A stretch of 64,000 nucleotides of DNA, taken from NCBI GenBank assembly GCA_015066015.1, contig SVPE01000002.1:1-64000 (forward strand), given 5' to 3'. Of the stretch, positions 54,800-62,876 are shown one piece after another (within the stretch, counting starts at the first letter, position 1; each line of letters begins with the position of its first letter). The translations under genes and the position numbers were made by a program. The notes below the pieces were generated by a model, which was given only the letters and a program-made list of their open reading frames with translations, was not told where the DNA came from and made no database searches. The DNA comes from Oscillospiraceae bacterium (GTDB taxonomy: Bacteria; Bacillota; Clostridia; Oscillospirales; Acutalibacteraceae).

Positions 54800-56623
54800 T
54801 TACACCTTATAATACTGAGCCTGGGCATTCCACAACTCACTGTACTTCTTGCCCGACTTAAGCAACTGCTCATGTGTACCTTCTTCCACAAGCCTTGCCT
54901 TATCAAACACAGCAATCCTGTCACAGAAAATACAACTTGAAAGTCTGTGGGAAATGTAAATTGCAGTTTTGTTTTCCGTGAAGGAATTGAAACGGCTGTA
55001 AATCTCGTTCTCTGCCACAGGGTCAAGTGCAGCCGTAGGTTCGTCGAGAATAACAAACGGACTGTCTTTGTAAAGAGCTCTTGCAAGGGCGAGCTTTTGT
55101 GCCTCGCCACCTGAAATGTCAACACCGTTTTTATCAAGATTTTTGTAAAGATAGGTGTTCTCTTTTTCACTCATTCGCTCCACTCTGTCCTTAATATTTG
55201 CCTGTTCAAGTGTGCGGTAAAGATTGTCCTTATCATATTCCTTGTCAGCGGCAACATTGTCGCAAAGCGGTACGGCAAAGAGCTTGAAATCCTGAAATAC
55301 AACGGAATAAAGCTTCATCAGACTTTCCTTTGAATACTCTTTGATGTTAATACCGTTTATAAGTATCTCACCGCTATCAACATCATAAAGTCTGCACATA
55401 AGCTTGATAAAAGTGGTCTTACCGCTGCCGTTTCTGCCCACAACTGCAAGATGCTCACCATTATGAATTGTCAGATTTATATTTTCCAAAGCATAGTTTT
55501 CACTGCCCGGGTACTTAAAGGAAACCTCTTTGAATTCAATCTCAAACTGTGAGGTCAGATCTATTTCCTTTTCACCGTAAACCATATCATCCTCGGTGTG
55601 CATTATTTCGTAGTAATAGTTTACGAGAGGTACCATTTCCTCGGTTTTGCCGAAGGTTACAGCCATCTTCATAACACCGCTGATTATCTGCATAAAGGAG
55701 CCGCAGTAAAGCACAAGCGAACCGATACCGAAAAGACCGTAAAGACCTTTCACACCGATAAACAGGTAAACGCCGAAGCCGACAACGGAGCCAAGAATAG
55801 CAATAAACGAGCTTGATTTTGCAGAGTTCATTGAGGCTTTTTTCAGCACCTGCTCACCCTCGGTCAAAATCTTGTGAGTGGCAGTCTTTTCGATAATGTC
55901 CTGCTCCTTGTAAAGGCGGATTTCCTTTCCTGTCTTGTAGTCGGAGAACATATCGAGAAAATAGTAGAAAATCTTATCAAGACGGGAGTATTCGTCAGAT
56001 GCCTTGAAATATTCCTTGTTCATCCTTGTGGCTACGATAAGCATAATGACAACCATAACCCCGATTGCACCAAAAATGCTCAGCAGAAATGCAGGCCTTT
56101 CAAAGAAGGTATCACCCGTTTTCTGAAAGCCGATTTTGAAAAGAGGCAGAATCAATACGGCTGAAATTATAACCGTCAGTGCGCCCGAAACAAAATCCCT
56201 GAACATCCACGAAAACTGTACAAAGGCTGAGAAAACTCTGTCCTGAGCCTCGGAGTGCTTATGTATAAGCTCTTTAAAGTTGCTGTCCTCAAGCTTTTTA
56301 AACTCAACGGAGAAAAGCTTTGAAGCGATGCTTTTAAGCTCTCTGTTATAGAGCATTGAGCGAAGCATATAGTAAATGTCGTTAAGATACCTGTTAAGGA
56401 AAAACAGTACAAAGTTTATACCGACCGCAAGGCAGATATAGCCTATGAGCTTTTTGGCATCGGCACCCGTATCAAGCAGGTCAATAATCTTTGCCGAGAA
56501 CCAAATGTTGATAAAAGGCATTATACCGGTGACAACAGCCGCAGTAACAGTTGTGGGCATAAGCTTACTTTCAAGGCGGTGCATTTCTTTGAACGCATAG
56601 GTAATAGACTTAAGCTTTTTCAC
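54800..56623 (-). CDS. ABC exporter half-transporter (permease-ATPase), second subunit
   Basis: 607 aa, type IV ABC fold: five or six membrane helices in the first 320 residues, then a nucleotide-binding domain with Walker A GRNGSGKTTF, Q-loop VFQDFKLF, signature DISGGEAQKLALAR, Walker B FVILDEPTAALD and His switch ISHRLSS. The signature and catalytic Glu are canonical. It overlaps its partner by 14 bp, so the two form a heterodimeric exporter. Codon use is less AT-rich than the flanking defence-type genes. Confidence 0.9.
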   Translation of the reverse strand: MKKLKSITYAFKEMHRLESKLMPTTVTAAVVTGIMPFINIWFSAKIIDLLDTGADAKKLIGYICLAVGINFVLFFLNRYLNDIYYMLRSMLYNRELKSIASKLFSVEFKKLEDSNFKELIHKHSEAQDRVFSAFVQFSWMFRDFVSGALTVIISAVLILPLFKIGFQKTGDTFFERPAFLLSIFGAIGVMVVIMLIVATRMNKEYFKASDEYSRLDKIFYYFLDMFSDYKTGKEIRLYKEQDIIEKTATHKILTEGEQVLKKASMNSAKSSSFIAILGSVVGFGVYLFIGVKGLYGLFGIGSLVLYCGSFMQIISGVMKMAVTFGKTEEMVPLVNYYYEIMHTEDDMVYGEKEIDLTSQFEIEFKEVSFKYPGSENYALENINLTIHNGEHLAVVGRNGSGKTTFIKLMCRLYDVDSGEILINGINIKEYSKESLMKLYSVVFQDFKLFAVPLCDNVAADKEYDKDNLYRTLEQANIKDRVERMSEKENTYLYKNLDKNGVDISGGEAQKLALARALYKDSPFVILDEPTAALDPVAENEIYSRFNSFTENKTAIYISHRLSSCIFCDRIAVFDKARLVEEGTHEQLLKSGKKYSELWNAQAQYYKV

Positions 56624-58397
56624 TTTGTAACACCTGCCCTTCCTTGTAATAGTAGCTCTGAAGTTGATACATTCTGTAATATCCGCCCTTGAGTTCCATC
56701 AGTTCCTCATGTGTACCGCTTTCCGTAATTCTGCCGTCAGAAACGAAAAGTATGCGATCACAGAAGAGTGTTGAGGAAAGCCTATGTGAGATGAAAAAGG
56801 ATATTTTGTTCTGTGTCAGTTCATTGTATTTGAGGTACAGCTCGTTTTCTGCGATAGGGTCAAGAGCAGCCGTCGGCTCGTCGAGAATAAGCACGGGAGC
56901 ATTTTTGTAAACAGCCTTTGCGAGAAGAAGCTTCTGCTTTTCACCGTCCGAGAAATCCGCCGCATCCTTGTAAACATCTTTAACCATAAAAGTGTTATCT
57001 TTTTCTGGGAGACTTTCTATCTTCTCTCTGATACCTGCCTTTTCAAATGCAGAGTAAAGCTTTTCTTTATCATAGACAGAGGTGAGACAGATATTCTCCG
57101 CAATAGTCATAGGCATAAAGGTGTAATCCTGAAAAACGGGTGCGAAAAGGTCAAAGAAATCACTCTTTGAAATATCCTTACTGCTCACTCCGTTTACAAG
57201 AATTTCACCCTCACTCGGATAGTACAGACCGCAAAGGAGCTTCACGGCTGTAGTTTTGCCTGCACCGTTTTCACCTACGATTGCAATGTTTTCACCTGCA
57301 TTTACCTTAAAGGACATATTCTTGATTGTACTTTCATCAGCGGCAGGGTACGTGAAAGAAACATTTTTAAATTCGATTGATGTAATATCGCTGAGCTTAT
57401 GTGTAGTCTTGCCATTATCATTTTCATCCTCAGCCTCGGTAAAATCACGGAAAGCCTGACAGTCATTACAGCAACGCTCAAGGTCCGAAACACAGATAAC
57501 AAGATTCATTATCCAGTTGGAAAAGCCTGTAATGATACCGAAATAGAAGATGAAATCAGAAACGCTGAGTTCATTCTTGTAAACGAGATAAACAAGATAA
57601 GCATAGGCAACAAGTTCTCTTATCATATTAAGGAAAGCTCTTGTACCGCTGACATTGAAGCTCTGCCTCATATACTTGCCTGTTATCTTCTGAAGCTCAT
57701 AAACAAACTTCGCATAGGCGGAAATGAAGTAGTCTGAAAAGCCGTAAAGTCTGATATCCTTCGCGGCGGTGTTATCTTTACTCAGCTCATAATAGTAGTC
57801 AAGCTTAACAAAGATACTGCCTCTTGCTCTTTTTACATTCTTCTCTTTTTCATTGAGATAACGAAGCAGGAAAAACTCTCCCACACAGGTAAGAAGTATG
57901 AGCAGAATCATCATAATGTTGATTTTGTAAATGAGTGTAAGAGAAGTTATTACACCGAGAACACAAACAAGAAAAGCGTTACAAAGGCTAATAAAGTACG
58001 CTGAGGAAGACCAATGGCTTCGGTAAAATTCCATAGCTATTTTATTCTTTTCTCTGCCCTCAAGGCTTTCAATGTTTATGTAGTCTGTGTGTATGTTTTT
58101 CTTAAAAGCCATAACCGCATAGCGCATACGGATTACTCTCGCACTGCCCTGTAAAAGTTCATTGAGGAACGGATCAAGCCAGGTTGTAACCGTAACAAGT
58201 ACGCTCAAAAGAGCAACTATCAAGGTAAGCTTACCGACAGTAACGCCCTCGTTTATGCAGTCAATCATTGCTTTAGGGATAAAGGCTGTTATGATAGGCA
58301 GAAAAACCATAGCAGGAACTCTTATACAAAAGTACAGAAGGCTTTTCTTGTCCCACTCTATCCAGTTTTTAATCATATACTTTAAGTTGTCTTTCAT
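56610..58397 (-). CDS. ABC exporter half-transporter (permease-ATPase), first subunit
   Basis: 595 aa with the same layout. Walker A GENGAGKTTA, Q-loop VFQDYTFM, a degenerate signature DFSDGEKQKLLLAK (SGG replaced by SDG), Walker B VLILDEPTAALD and ISHRLSS. The altered signature suggests one degenerate ATP site in the heterodimer, as in other asymmetric exporters. Preceded by a leader of about 310 nt with strong RNA structure (see 58398-58741). Substrate unknown; drug or peptide export are possibilities. AAGGAG lies before the ATG. Confidence 0.88.
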   Translation of the reverse strand: MKDNLKYMIKNWIEWDKKSLLYFCIRVPAMVFLPIITAFIPKAMIDCINEGVTVGKLTLIVALLSVLVTVTTWLDPFLNELLQGSARVIRMRYAVMAFKKNIHTDYINIESLEGREKNKIAMEFYRSHWSSSAYFISLCNAFLVCVLGVITSLTLIYKINIMMILLILLTCVGEFFLLRYLNEKEKNVKRARGSIFVKLDYYYELSKDNTAAKDIRLYGFSDYFISAYAKFVYELQKITGKYMRQSFNVSGTRAFLNMIRELVAYAYLVYLVYKNELSVSDFIFYFGIITGFSNWIMNLVICVSDLERCCNDCQAFRDFTEAEDENDNGKTTHKLSDITSIEFKNVSFTYPAADESTIKNMSFKVNAGENIAIVGENGAGKTTAVKLLCGLYYPSEGEILVNGVSSKDISKSDFFDLFAPVFQDYTFMPMTIAENICLTSVYDKEKLYSAFEKAGIREKIESLPEKDNTFMVKDVYKDAADFSDGEKQKLLLAKAVYKNAPVLILDEPTAALDPIAENELYLKYNELTQNKISFFISHRLSSTLFCDRILFVSDGRITESGTHEELMELKGGYYRMYQLQSYYYKEGQVLQSEKA

Positions 58398-58712
58398 CTA
58401 ATCAACTCCTTGTATTAAACTTCCGTGTTGATAAGAATTAACGGCCACTTCCGTTTCACGGGTGCAATAATTTTTGACACGGCCAAGCAGAACATTGGGT
58501 GGGTTATTCCCTGTTCTGCCGGCACCCTGAAACAAAAAAAGTGTGTGCAAACCGAAGTCCTGCACACACGAAAAATGCAAAGCTTCGTTTTGCTACCACA
58601 CAAACTTTCGGACAAATCTCACAGAGAACGCCAAAATAGAAGCCTGCATTTTTACCGAAATAAAAACACGACTCCGCAAAATCTGTCCATATTAAGTTTG
58701 TGTGGTGGATTT
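58398..58712 (-). promoter_or_regulatory. Structured leader RNA of the ABC exporter (attenuator/riboswitch candidate)
   Basis: From the promoter side: a 13 bp perfect long-range stem (ACCACACAAACTT, arms 58706-58694 and 58607-58595) encloses an 18-codon frame; then an intrinsic terminator (GTGTGTGCA / TGCACACAC, 58569-58541, followed by T7); then a second closed element (58533-58453) with outer stem GTTTCAGGGTGC / GCACCC-G-TGAAAC and inner stem GCAGAACA / TGTTCTGC. The exporter ATG follows. A terminator inside the 5' leader implies read-through control. No known riboswitch class recognised. Confidence 0.7.
58593..58649 (-). CDS. Putative 18-residue leader peptide (MQASILAFSVRFVRKFVW)
   Basis: ATG at 58649 to TAG at 58595-58593. 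The last codons form the 3' arm of the long-range stem, so a ribosome there would melt it, as in ribosome-mediated attenuation. The ribosome site is weak (CGG six nt upstream), so translation is uncertain. Confidence 0.35.
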   Translation of the reverse strand: MQASILAFSVRFVRKFVW

Positions 58713-58741
58713 ATTATACCAAATTGCACCATAGAGTGCAA
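58713..58741 (-). promoter_or_regulatory. ABC exporter promoter with dyad operator
   Basis: Minus strand TTGCAC (58741-58736), a 17 bp spacer, TATAAT (58718-58713). The -35 is one arm of a perfect dyad TTGCAC-N6-GTGCAA (58724-58741), which could be a repressor or activator site. Confidence 0.7.
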
Positions 58742-58943
58742 GTGGCTTACAAAATAAAAATGCGTCTCTGACTGTGAAATCAGAAACGCATAAATCCGTA
58801 TAGATATATATTATTTACAAACGGACAAAACGGTAGCTGATTTCATTAAGTAAAGCTTATTCATCATTTTGTCCGCCTGCCTTTCAATAATTTTTTATCA
58901 GTATAGCACTGACATTATAAAAAGTCAATGTTTTGCAATATTG
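58742..58943. other. Intergenic region between ABC promoter and tnpV
   Basis: About 200 bp of AT-rich DNA. A hairpin TGCGT(CTCTGA)...(TCAGA)AACGCA at about 58760-58790 may end tnpV transcription. Nothing else recognised. Confidence 0.4.
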
Positions 58944-59330
58944 TCAGGTGTAAATAATAGAGTCAAATACAACCTCTTCGGCACAGTGACGGTAATTATT
59001 CATAAGACCTAACCATTTCATTTGGTCGGTGGCTTTTAAATTCTCGTCCGTACCGTCAGCCTCCGCCATATGTGACACTATACAATTGAACATTTCTTCC
59101 GCCTGGTCATTGATACTGCAAAGGTAATCGTGAAGTGTACCGTTCATAAGATAGGTGTGGTAGGTTGATTTGCAGTGCTTTTTGAGGTGATTGAGGTGAA
59201 GTTGTCCCCATTTGCCGATAGGACGGTTGTCTTTTGGTTCAGGTAGTTTTAGGTCAGGTAAGTAGTAGTCACCATGAAGGGTGTAATGGATGCCTGTTTG
59301 CTCGTTGGTGATGTGTTTGGGTAAATTCAT
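58944..59330 (-). CDS. tnpV: TnpV-family transposon-encoded protein (second copy)
   Basis: 128 aa from ATG 59330 (MNLPKH), chosen because AAGGAGGA lies 9 nt upstream. Shares with the copy at 453-818 the GDYxLPxLxLP segment, the GKWG motif and a helical tail with a NDQAEEMF/ENQARDMY block, but is otherwise diverged. Both use the same promoter type and lie immediately downstream of a predicted defence gene, here a HEPN/TOPRIM gene. Role of the family unknown. Confidence 0.8.
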   Translation of the reverse strand: MNLPKHITNEQTGIHYTLHGDYYLPDLKLPEPKDNRPIGKWGQLHLNHLKKHCKSTYHTYLMNGTLHDYLCSINDQAEEMFNCIVSHMAEADGTDENLKATDQMKWLGLMNNYRHCAEEVVFDSIIYT

Positions 59331-59361
59331 ATGAAAATCCTCCTTGTGTTTTGGTAAGACC

Positions 59362-59400
59362 ATTGTACAAGGAGGAGTGAGTTTTGTCGAATGTGTGGGA
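59362..59400 (-). promoter_or_regulatory. tnpV promoter with conserved TCCCACACATTCGACAAA box
   Basis: Minus strand TCGACA (59390-59385), a 17 bp spacer, TACAAT (59367-59362), as at 849-886. The box ends exactly where the HEPN/TOPRIM stop codon begins (59401). Confidence 0.72.
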
Positions 59401-60606
59401 TTACCTTTCGCAATAATTATCACACCAAAAATCAATAATGTCCTCTATAAGAAAAATTAACTTTTCCTTATTATATTTATCATCAAATAAAGATGCCTTA
59501 AATATTCGAGTATAATTATCTTTTGCTATTAATGCGCCTTGATATTTTTGACTTTTTTCGTTATAAATAGTCCATCTTATTTCAGGAGGATTATCAACAC
59601 CAAAGGCTAAATCCAAAAAGCATTCTATTGATACCGCTTTTCCATTTATATCTTGATAAGATTTTCCTGTGGGGCCAATCGTGAGAAATCTCTCAAACTC
59701 GGGTATATTAGGTAAATGATAAAACTTTAGATTTGGAATAGAATCAAGATTTTTCATGCATTTATTGTATGAAAATATACCTGCTTCATCGTTGTCAAAT
59801 ATAATAATGGTTTTGTTTTGAAGCTTTATTTTTATTAGTCCTGAAGCAAAATTATATAGGTTACCCGTTCCAGTAAACGGGTAATTTTCTTGCATATCGA
59901 TGAAATAAAAGAAATCTGATACTTCTGAAAAAAATCCGTTAATTACAGTTTTTAGTATAAAAGTGTCAGACTTGCCTTCTGTTACTATAAGTATCTTATC
60001 TTTGTCTTCTAATTTGGGTGCTAATTCATCTTCCTTTGACCAACCACTTTCAACATGATCAAGCATATACCACTGCAATGGTATATTTTGCGCAGTGGGA
60101 TTTTCACACAAAACTCTAACCAGTAGCCTTGGTGGTAAATTCTCATAAAATGTGCCGCTACGTCTGTCTATGTATCTTGTTAATAATCGTTGAATCTCCT
60201 CATCTTCAAAAACACATTTTGATGCGTACTCCCCGAAATCCCAATCATCATATTCAGTTAAAGTATTTACTTTAGATAAGTCAATCTTTGAAAACACATC
60301 GAAATACTCATCAAATGTAAGTATCGGTTGAGCGTATTCTCCCATATTATCAACATAATCTTTATAATTGTCTTCATACATAGTTTTTATATTTGGCAGA
60401 GTATAGCCAAGTAAATTCAACCTCGGTTTTACTAGAGAAAGTTTGCGTGAGTACCCTTTTTTTATTTCAAACTCATTATCGGCATAATAATATTTAATGT
60501 CTTTCCAATCTTCAGGTTGAAATAAATCGCAAAAATTTTCAAAAATACTGTTTTTACCCCAGTCAATTTCTAATTTGCCAACACCGAGCGATATCATTGT
60601 TCCCAT
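59401..60606 (-). CDS. HEPN/TOPRIM-associated protein (predicted defence nuclease)
   Basis: 401 aa. The N-terminal MGTMISLGVGKLEIDWGKN start and following acidic/aromatic region fit the HEPN/Toprim-associated N-terminal domain. The C-terminal half has a TOPRIM fold: catalytic Glu in ILIVTEGKSDTFIL (about 209) and the DxD in IIIFDNDEAG (about 267), then LPNIPEFE. TOPRIM domains cleave or nick DNA and occur in OLD, primase-like and conflict nucleases. No classical RxxxxH HEPN motif was found. Start ATG 60606 (MGTM) with AGGAG 8 nt upstream. AT-rich, single gene. Confidence 0.7.
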   Translation of the reverse strand: MGTMISLGVGKLEIDWGKNSIFENFCDLFQPEDWKDIKYYYADNEFEIKKGYSRKLSLVKPRLNLLGYTLPNIKTMYEDNYKDYVDNMGEYAQPILTFDEYFDVFSKIDLSKVNTLTEYDDWDFGEYASKCVFEDEEIQRLLTRYIDRRSGTFYENLPPRLLVRVLCENPTAQNIPLQWYMLDHVESGWSKEDELAPKLEDKDKILIVTEGKSDTFILKTVINGFFSEVSDFFYFIDMQENYPFTGTGNLYNFASGLIKIKLQNKTIIIFDNDEAGIFSYNKCMKNLDSIPNLKFYHLPNIPEFERFLTIGPTGKSYQDINGKAVSIECFLDLAFGVDNPPEIRWTIYNEKSQKYQGALIAKDNYTRIFKASLFDDKYNKEKLIFLIEDIIDFWCDNYCER

Positions 60607-60679
60607 AAAACTCATCTCCTATTTACATGATAGTATATCATAAGTTGCTAATATTCTCAACCACCCGTAGACAACAAAA

Positions 60680-60714
60680 AACCAAGGCTATTTCTAACCT
60701 TGGTTCTTTACCTT
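60680..60714 (-). terminator. Terminator of ssrA
   Basis: Minus strand AACCAAGG / CCTTGGTT with a 10 nt loop, followed by TTTTGTTG. About 70 bp past the tmRNA 3' end. Confidence 0.78.
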
Positions 60715-60783
60715 TTGTCAGATTTCCACTCTCACGGCAAATCCGCCTGTGAAGAAGTAGTAGGTGTTCGTCTGACTTTCATT

Positions 60784-61130
60784 TGGTGGAGATGGCGGTA
60801 ATCGAAACCGCGTCCGAAAATCCATTCACACAACTTTCTCCGGGTGCAGTCAGTCTTTTAAAATTCCCTCGCCTACACGCCGATTGACAGGCTTGTAAGC
60901 TTAGTAGCCTTTAAATCATGACGGCATACAAGGCGCTCTGCCGTTCACGTTCACTGCTGAGTCGACGCCTTTAGCTGAGCCGCAGTACTCTCAGCTTAGA
61001 CGGGCCGCATTAAGCAGCCTTTAATACTGTAGTATTGTCGTTTATTTTTAAGTTTGTGACTTTTATAGTGGTGCCACTCCACTACCCGCTTATTATGCTT
61101 CAGTATCCCCGTCGAAATCCTTTCATCCCC
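60784..61130 (-). ncRNA. ssrA: Transfer-messenger RNA (tmRNA)
   Basis: About 347 nt. The 5' end GGGGATGAAAGGATTTCGAC is the tmRNA signature and pairs over 7 bp with the 3' CATCTCC before ACCA; the T-arm GGTTTCGATTACC is tRNA-like, and CCA is encoded. The tag frame, located by homology to the resume region AGTC, reads ACA..., giving a predicted TNLKINDNTTVLKAA tag ending in GCT-GCT-TAA; the first (resume) codon is uncertain. It rescues stalled ribosomes with SmpB, encoded directly upstream on the same strand. Confidence 0.92.
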
Positions 61131-61228
61131 ATATAGGCAACACCGTCGGTGCTGCTTGGATGCTGAACATCGTTCAGGTGAAATATTTGCCTTTTACAAA
61201 TATTTCGGGTCACCTCGTGACGGTTATA

Positions 61229-61256
61229 ATTATATCCCGTTTATTAAAAAAATCAA
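61229..61256 (-). promoter_or_regulatory. Promoter of ssrA with leader hairpin
   Basis: Minus strand TTGATT (61256-61251), a 16 bp spacer, TATAAT (61234-61229). This predicts a 5' leader of about 90 nt before mature tmRNA that contains a strong hairpin, AGGTGAAATATTTG / CAAATATTTC..TCACCT, and a CACCG-A-CGGTG stem, presumably removed by RNase P. Confidence 0.6.
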
Positions 61257-61270
61257 CAGGTAAATTATGC

Positions 61271-61741
61271 TTAATACCTTTCCTTGAAGCTTCGCTCCAT
61301 ATTACGCCTGGCATCCTTTTCAGCCGCAACATCACGCTTGTCGTAAAGCTTTTTACCCTTGCAAAGACCTATTTCAAGCTTTGCCCTGCCTTTGAGAAAA
61401 TATACACTCAAAGGCACAAGGGTAAGTCCCTGCTGCTTTGTGACACCTAAAAGTCGGTTGATTTCCCTCTTGTGCATAAGAAGTCGCCTCACCCTCATTG
61501 GGTCGCGGTTGAAAATATTGCCCTGCTCATAGGGGCTTATGTGCATACCGTTAACAAAGATTTCGCCCCCGTCAATGCTGCACCATGAATCCTTAAGATT
61601 GAGCCTGCCCTTACGGATAGATTTTACCTCCGTACCGAAAAGCTCAATTCCTGCCTCGTAGGCTTCAAGAACAAAATAGTCGTGCCTTGCCTTTTTGTTC
61701 TGCGCCACAACCTGTCTTTCATCCTGTGCTGATACTGCCAC
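61271..61741 (-). CDS. smpB: SsrA-binding protein SmpB
   Basis: 156 aa, full length. The [31 protein letters not shown] start and the C-terminal basic tail with [17 protein letters not shown] are family signatures. It carries tmRNA to stalled ribosomes. It starts at GTG 61741 with AAAGGAG 9 nt upstream. ssrA lies directly downstream on the same strand. Confidence 0.95.
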   Translation of the reverse strand: MAVSAQDERQVVAQNKKARHDYFVLEAYEAGIELFGTEVKSIRKGRLNLKDSWCSIDGGEIFVNGMHISPYEQGNIFNRDPMRVRRLLMHKREINRLLGVTKQQGLTLVPLSVYFLKGRAKLEIGLCKGKKLYDKRDVAAEKDARRNMERSFKERY

Positions 61742-61763
61742 AGCAAAGCACTCCTTTCTTTAG

Positions 61764-61794
61764 AATGCAGAATGCAAAATGCAAAATGCAGAAT
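61764..61794. repeat. 7-bp tandem repeat AATGCAR
   Basis: Four head-to-tail units, AATGCAG-AATGCAA-AATGCAA then AATGCAG, just upstream of the smpB start. Confidence 0.85.
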
Positions 61795-61851
61795 TGCGCC
61801 CCACATTGTTATTATAGGAACATTGTTCCCGCTGAATTTATTTTGCTGTTT

Positions 61852-62199
61852 TTATTTTAATGTTGCTTTTATTCCCACAACACCGTACTTGATTTGTTTT
61901 TCTTTAGAATAATATAACTCCATATCATTTGGAGAAGCCTTATCTATATTGTCACAAGTATATCCGCATTCTAACAACGGTAAATTTTTATATAACTCAT
62001 CGAATGAATCAAAAACAAACAGCTCTTCAACGATTACATTCAATGTATCGGTTAAATCGCTTGTATTTATAAATTTGATTGTATCTCCGACTGAAATCTT
62101 TTTCCTTTTTTCGTCGTAAAGGCGAAGTTCTATAGTCTTCTGTCCGTCACGAAACATTCTCATCGGTACCGGATTCAATTTCATTATATGCATTTTCAT
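61852..62199 (-). CDS. ASCH-domain (PUA-like) protein
   Basis: 115 aa. MKLNPVPMRMFRDGQKTIELRLYDEKRKKISVGDTIKF is the ASCH pattern: a conserved Lys/Glu-rich RxxD-type loop and GDxIxF strand. ASCH domains bind RNA or modified nucleosides and some have hydrolase activity. The ATG at 62199 has AAGG 8 nt upstream. Stands alone between recR and smpB; somewhat AT-rich for the core. Confidence 0.78.
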   Translation of the reverse strand: MKMHIMKLNPVPMRMFRDGQKTIELRLYDEKRKKISVGDTIKFINTSDLTDTLNVIVEELFVFDSFDELYKNLPLLECGYTCDNIDKASPNDMELYYSKEKQIKYGVVGIKATLK

Positions 62200-62273
62200 T
62201 CTTTTAACCTTACTGATTATGCGGACTGTTAATTTCTCACTTGTTAAATTTACTCAGTTTTTTGCATTTGTAT

Positions 62274-62876
62274 TCAAAGACTTCTTCTGCCCTCAAGAGC
62301 TCTCGTAAGCGTTACCTCGTCAGCGTATTCCAAATCGGAACCGACGGGAATACCGTAAGCAAGACGGCTGACGGAAACACCCATAGGCTTGAGAAGGCGT
62401 GAAATGTACATAGCCGTAGCCTCGCCCTCAACGGTGGGGTTTGTTGCCATAATAACCTCTTTTACAGTACCGTCGCCCATTCGCCTTAAAAGCTCTTTAA
62501 CGGTAATGTCCTCAGGACCTACACCGTTCATCGGCGAAATAACGCCGTGAAGCACGTGATAGGTGCCGTCAAACTCACGGGTGCGCTCAAAGGCCATAAC
62601 ATCCCTCGGGTCCTCAACAACACAGATTATGCTCCGGTCGCGTGAAGGACTTTTGCATATGTGGCAAAGCTCACCCTCAGAAAGGTTACAGCAGCAGCTG
62701 CACTTTTTTATCTTCTCGTGAGAATCAAGAATAGCCTTGGCAAAGGCCTCGGCCTCCTCTTTTTTTAAATTAAGCACGTGAAAGGCAAGCCTCTGTGCAC
62801 TTTTGTGCCCTATACCCGGCATACGCTCAAACTGCTCAATAAGCCGTGAAAGGGAGTTTACTCCGTAGCCTGCCAT
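62274..62876 (-). CDS. recR: Recombination mediator protein RecR
   Basis: 200 aa. [24 protein letters not shown] helix-hairpin-helix, the four-Cys zinc finger ([16 protein letters not shown]), the TOPRIM core [15 protein letters not shown], and the late [21 protein letters not shown]. Loads RecA with RecF/RecO at gaps. Its ATG overlaps the ybaB stop by 1 bp (TGATG), the standard dnaX-ybaB-recR operon. Confidence 0.96.
   Translation of the reverse strand: MAGYGVNSLSRLIEQFERMPGIGHKSAQRLAFHVLNLKKEEAEAFAKAILDSHEKIKKCSCCCNLSEGELCHICKSPSRDRSIICVVEDPRDVMAFERTREFDGTYHVLHGVISPMNGVGPEDITVKELLRRMGDGTVKEVIMATNPTVEGEATAMYISRLLKPMGVSVSRLAYGIPVGSDLEYADEVTLTRALEGRRSL

Larger units (their letters stand above)
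43734..60615. mobile_element. Mosaic accessory island (outer limits uncertain)
   Basis: Contiguous accessory genes between core-type flanks: a large serine recombinase at the left edge, then ParB-like, MobC/RHH-like, TcmP/radical-SAM, sigma-like, HD-HSP90, ABC exporter, tnpV and HEPN/TOPRIM genes, ending about 170 bp before the 3' end of ssrA, a common integration target. Several cargo genes are strikingly AT-rich compared with the recombinase and ABC genes, so this looks like several insertions rather than one element. No relaxase, coupling protein or ParA is present, and no attachment-site pair was recognised. Confidence 0.45.

Noticed and set aside
58425-58757. 110-codon plus-strand frame in the ABC leader region
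   Set aside because: Runs through the inverted repeats and lacks a ribosome site; the region is better explained as the exporter leader on the other strand.
60718-60783. Open frame just past ssrA reading NTYYFFTGGFAVRVEI
   Set aside because: Protein-like C-terminal fragment, possibly left by an integration at ssrA, but too short to assign and without a start.
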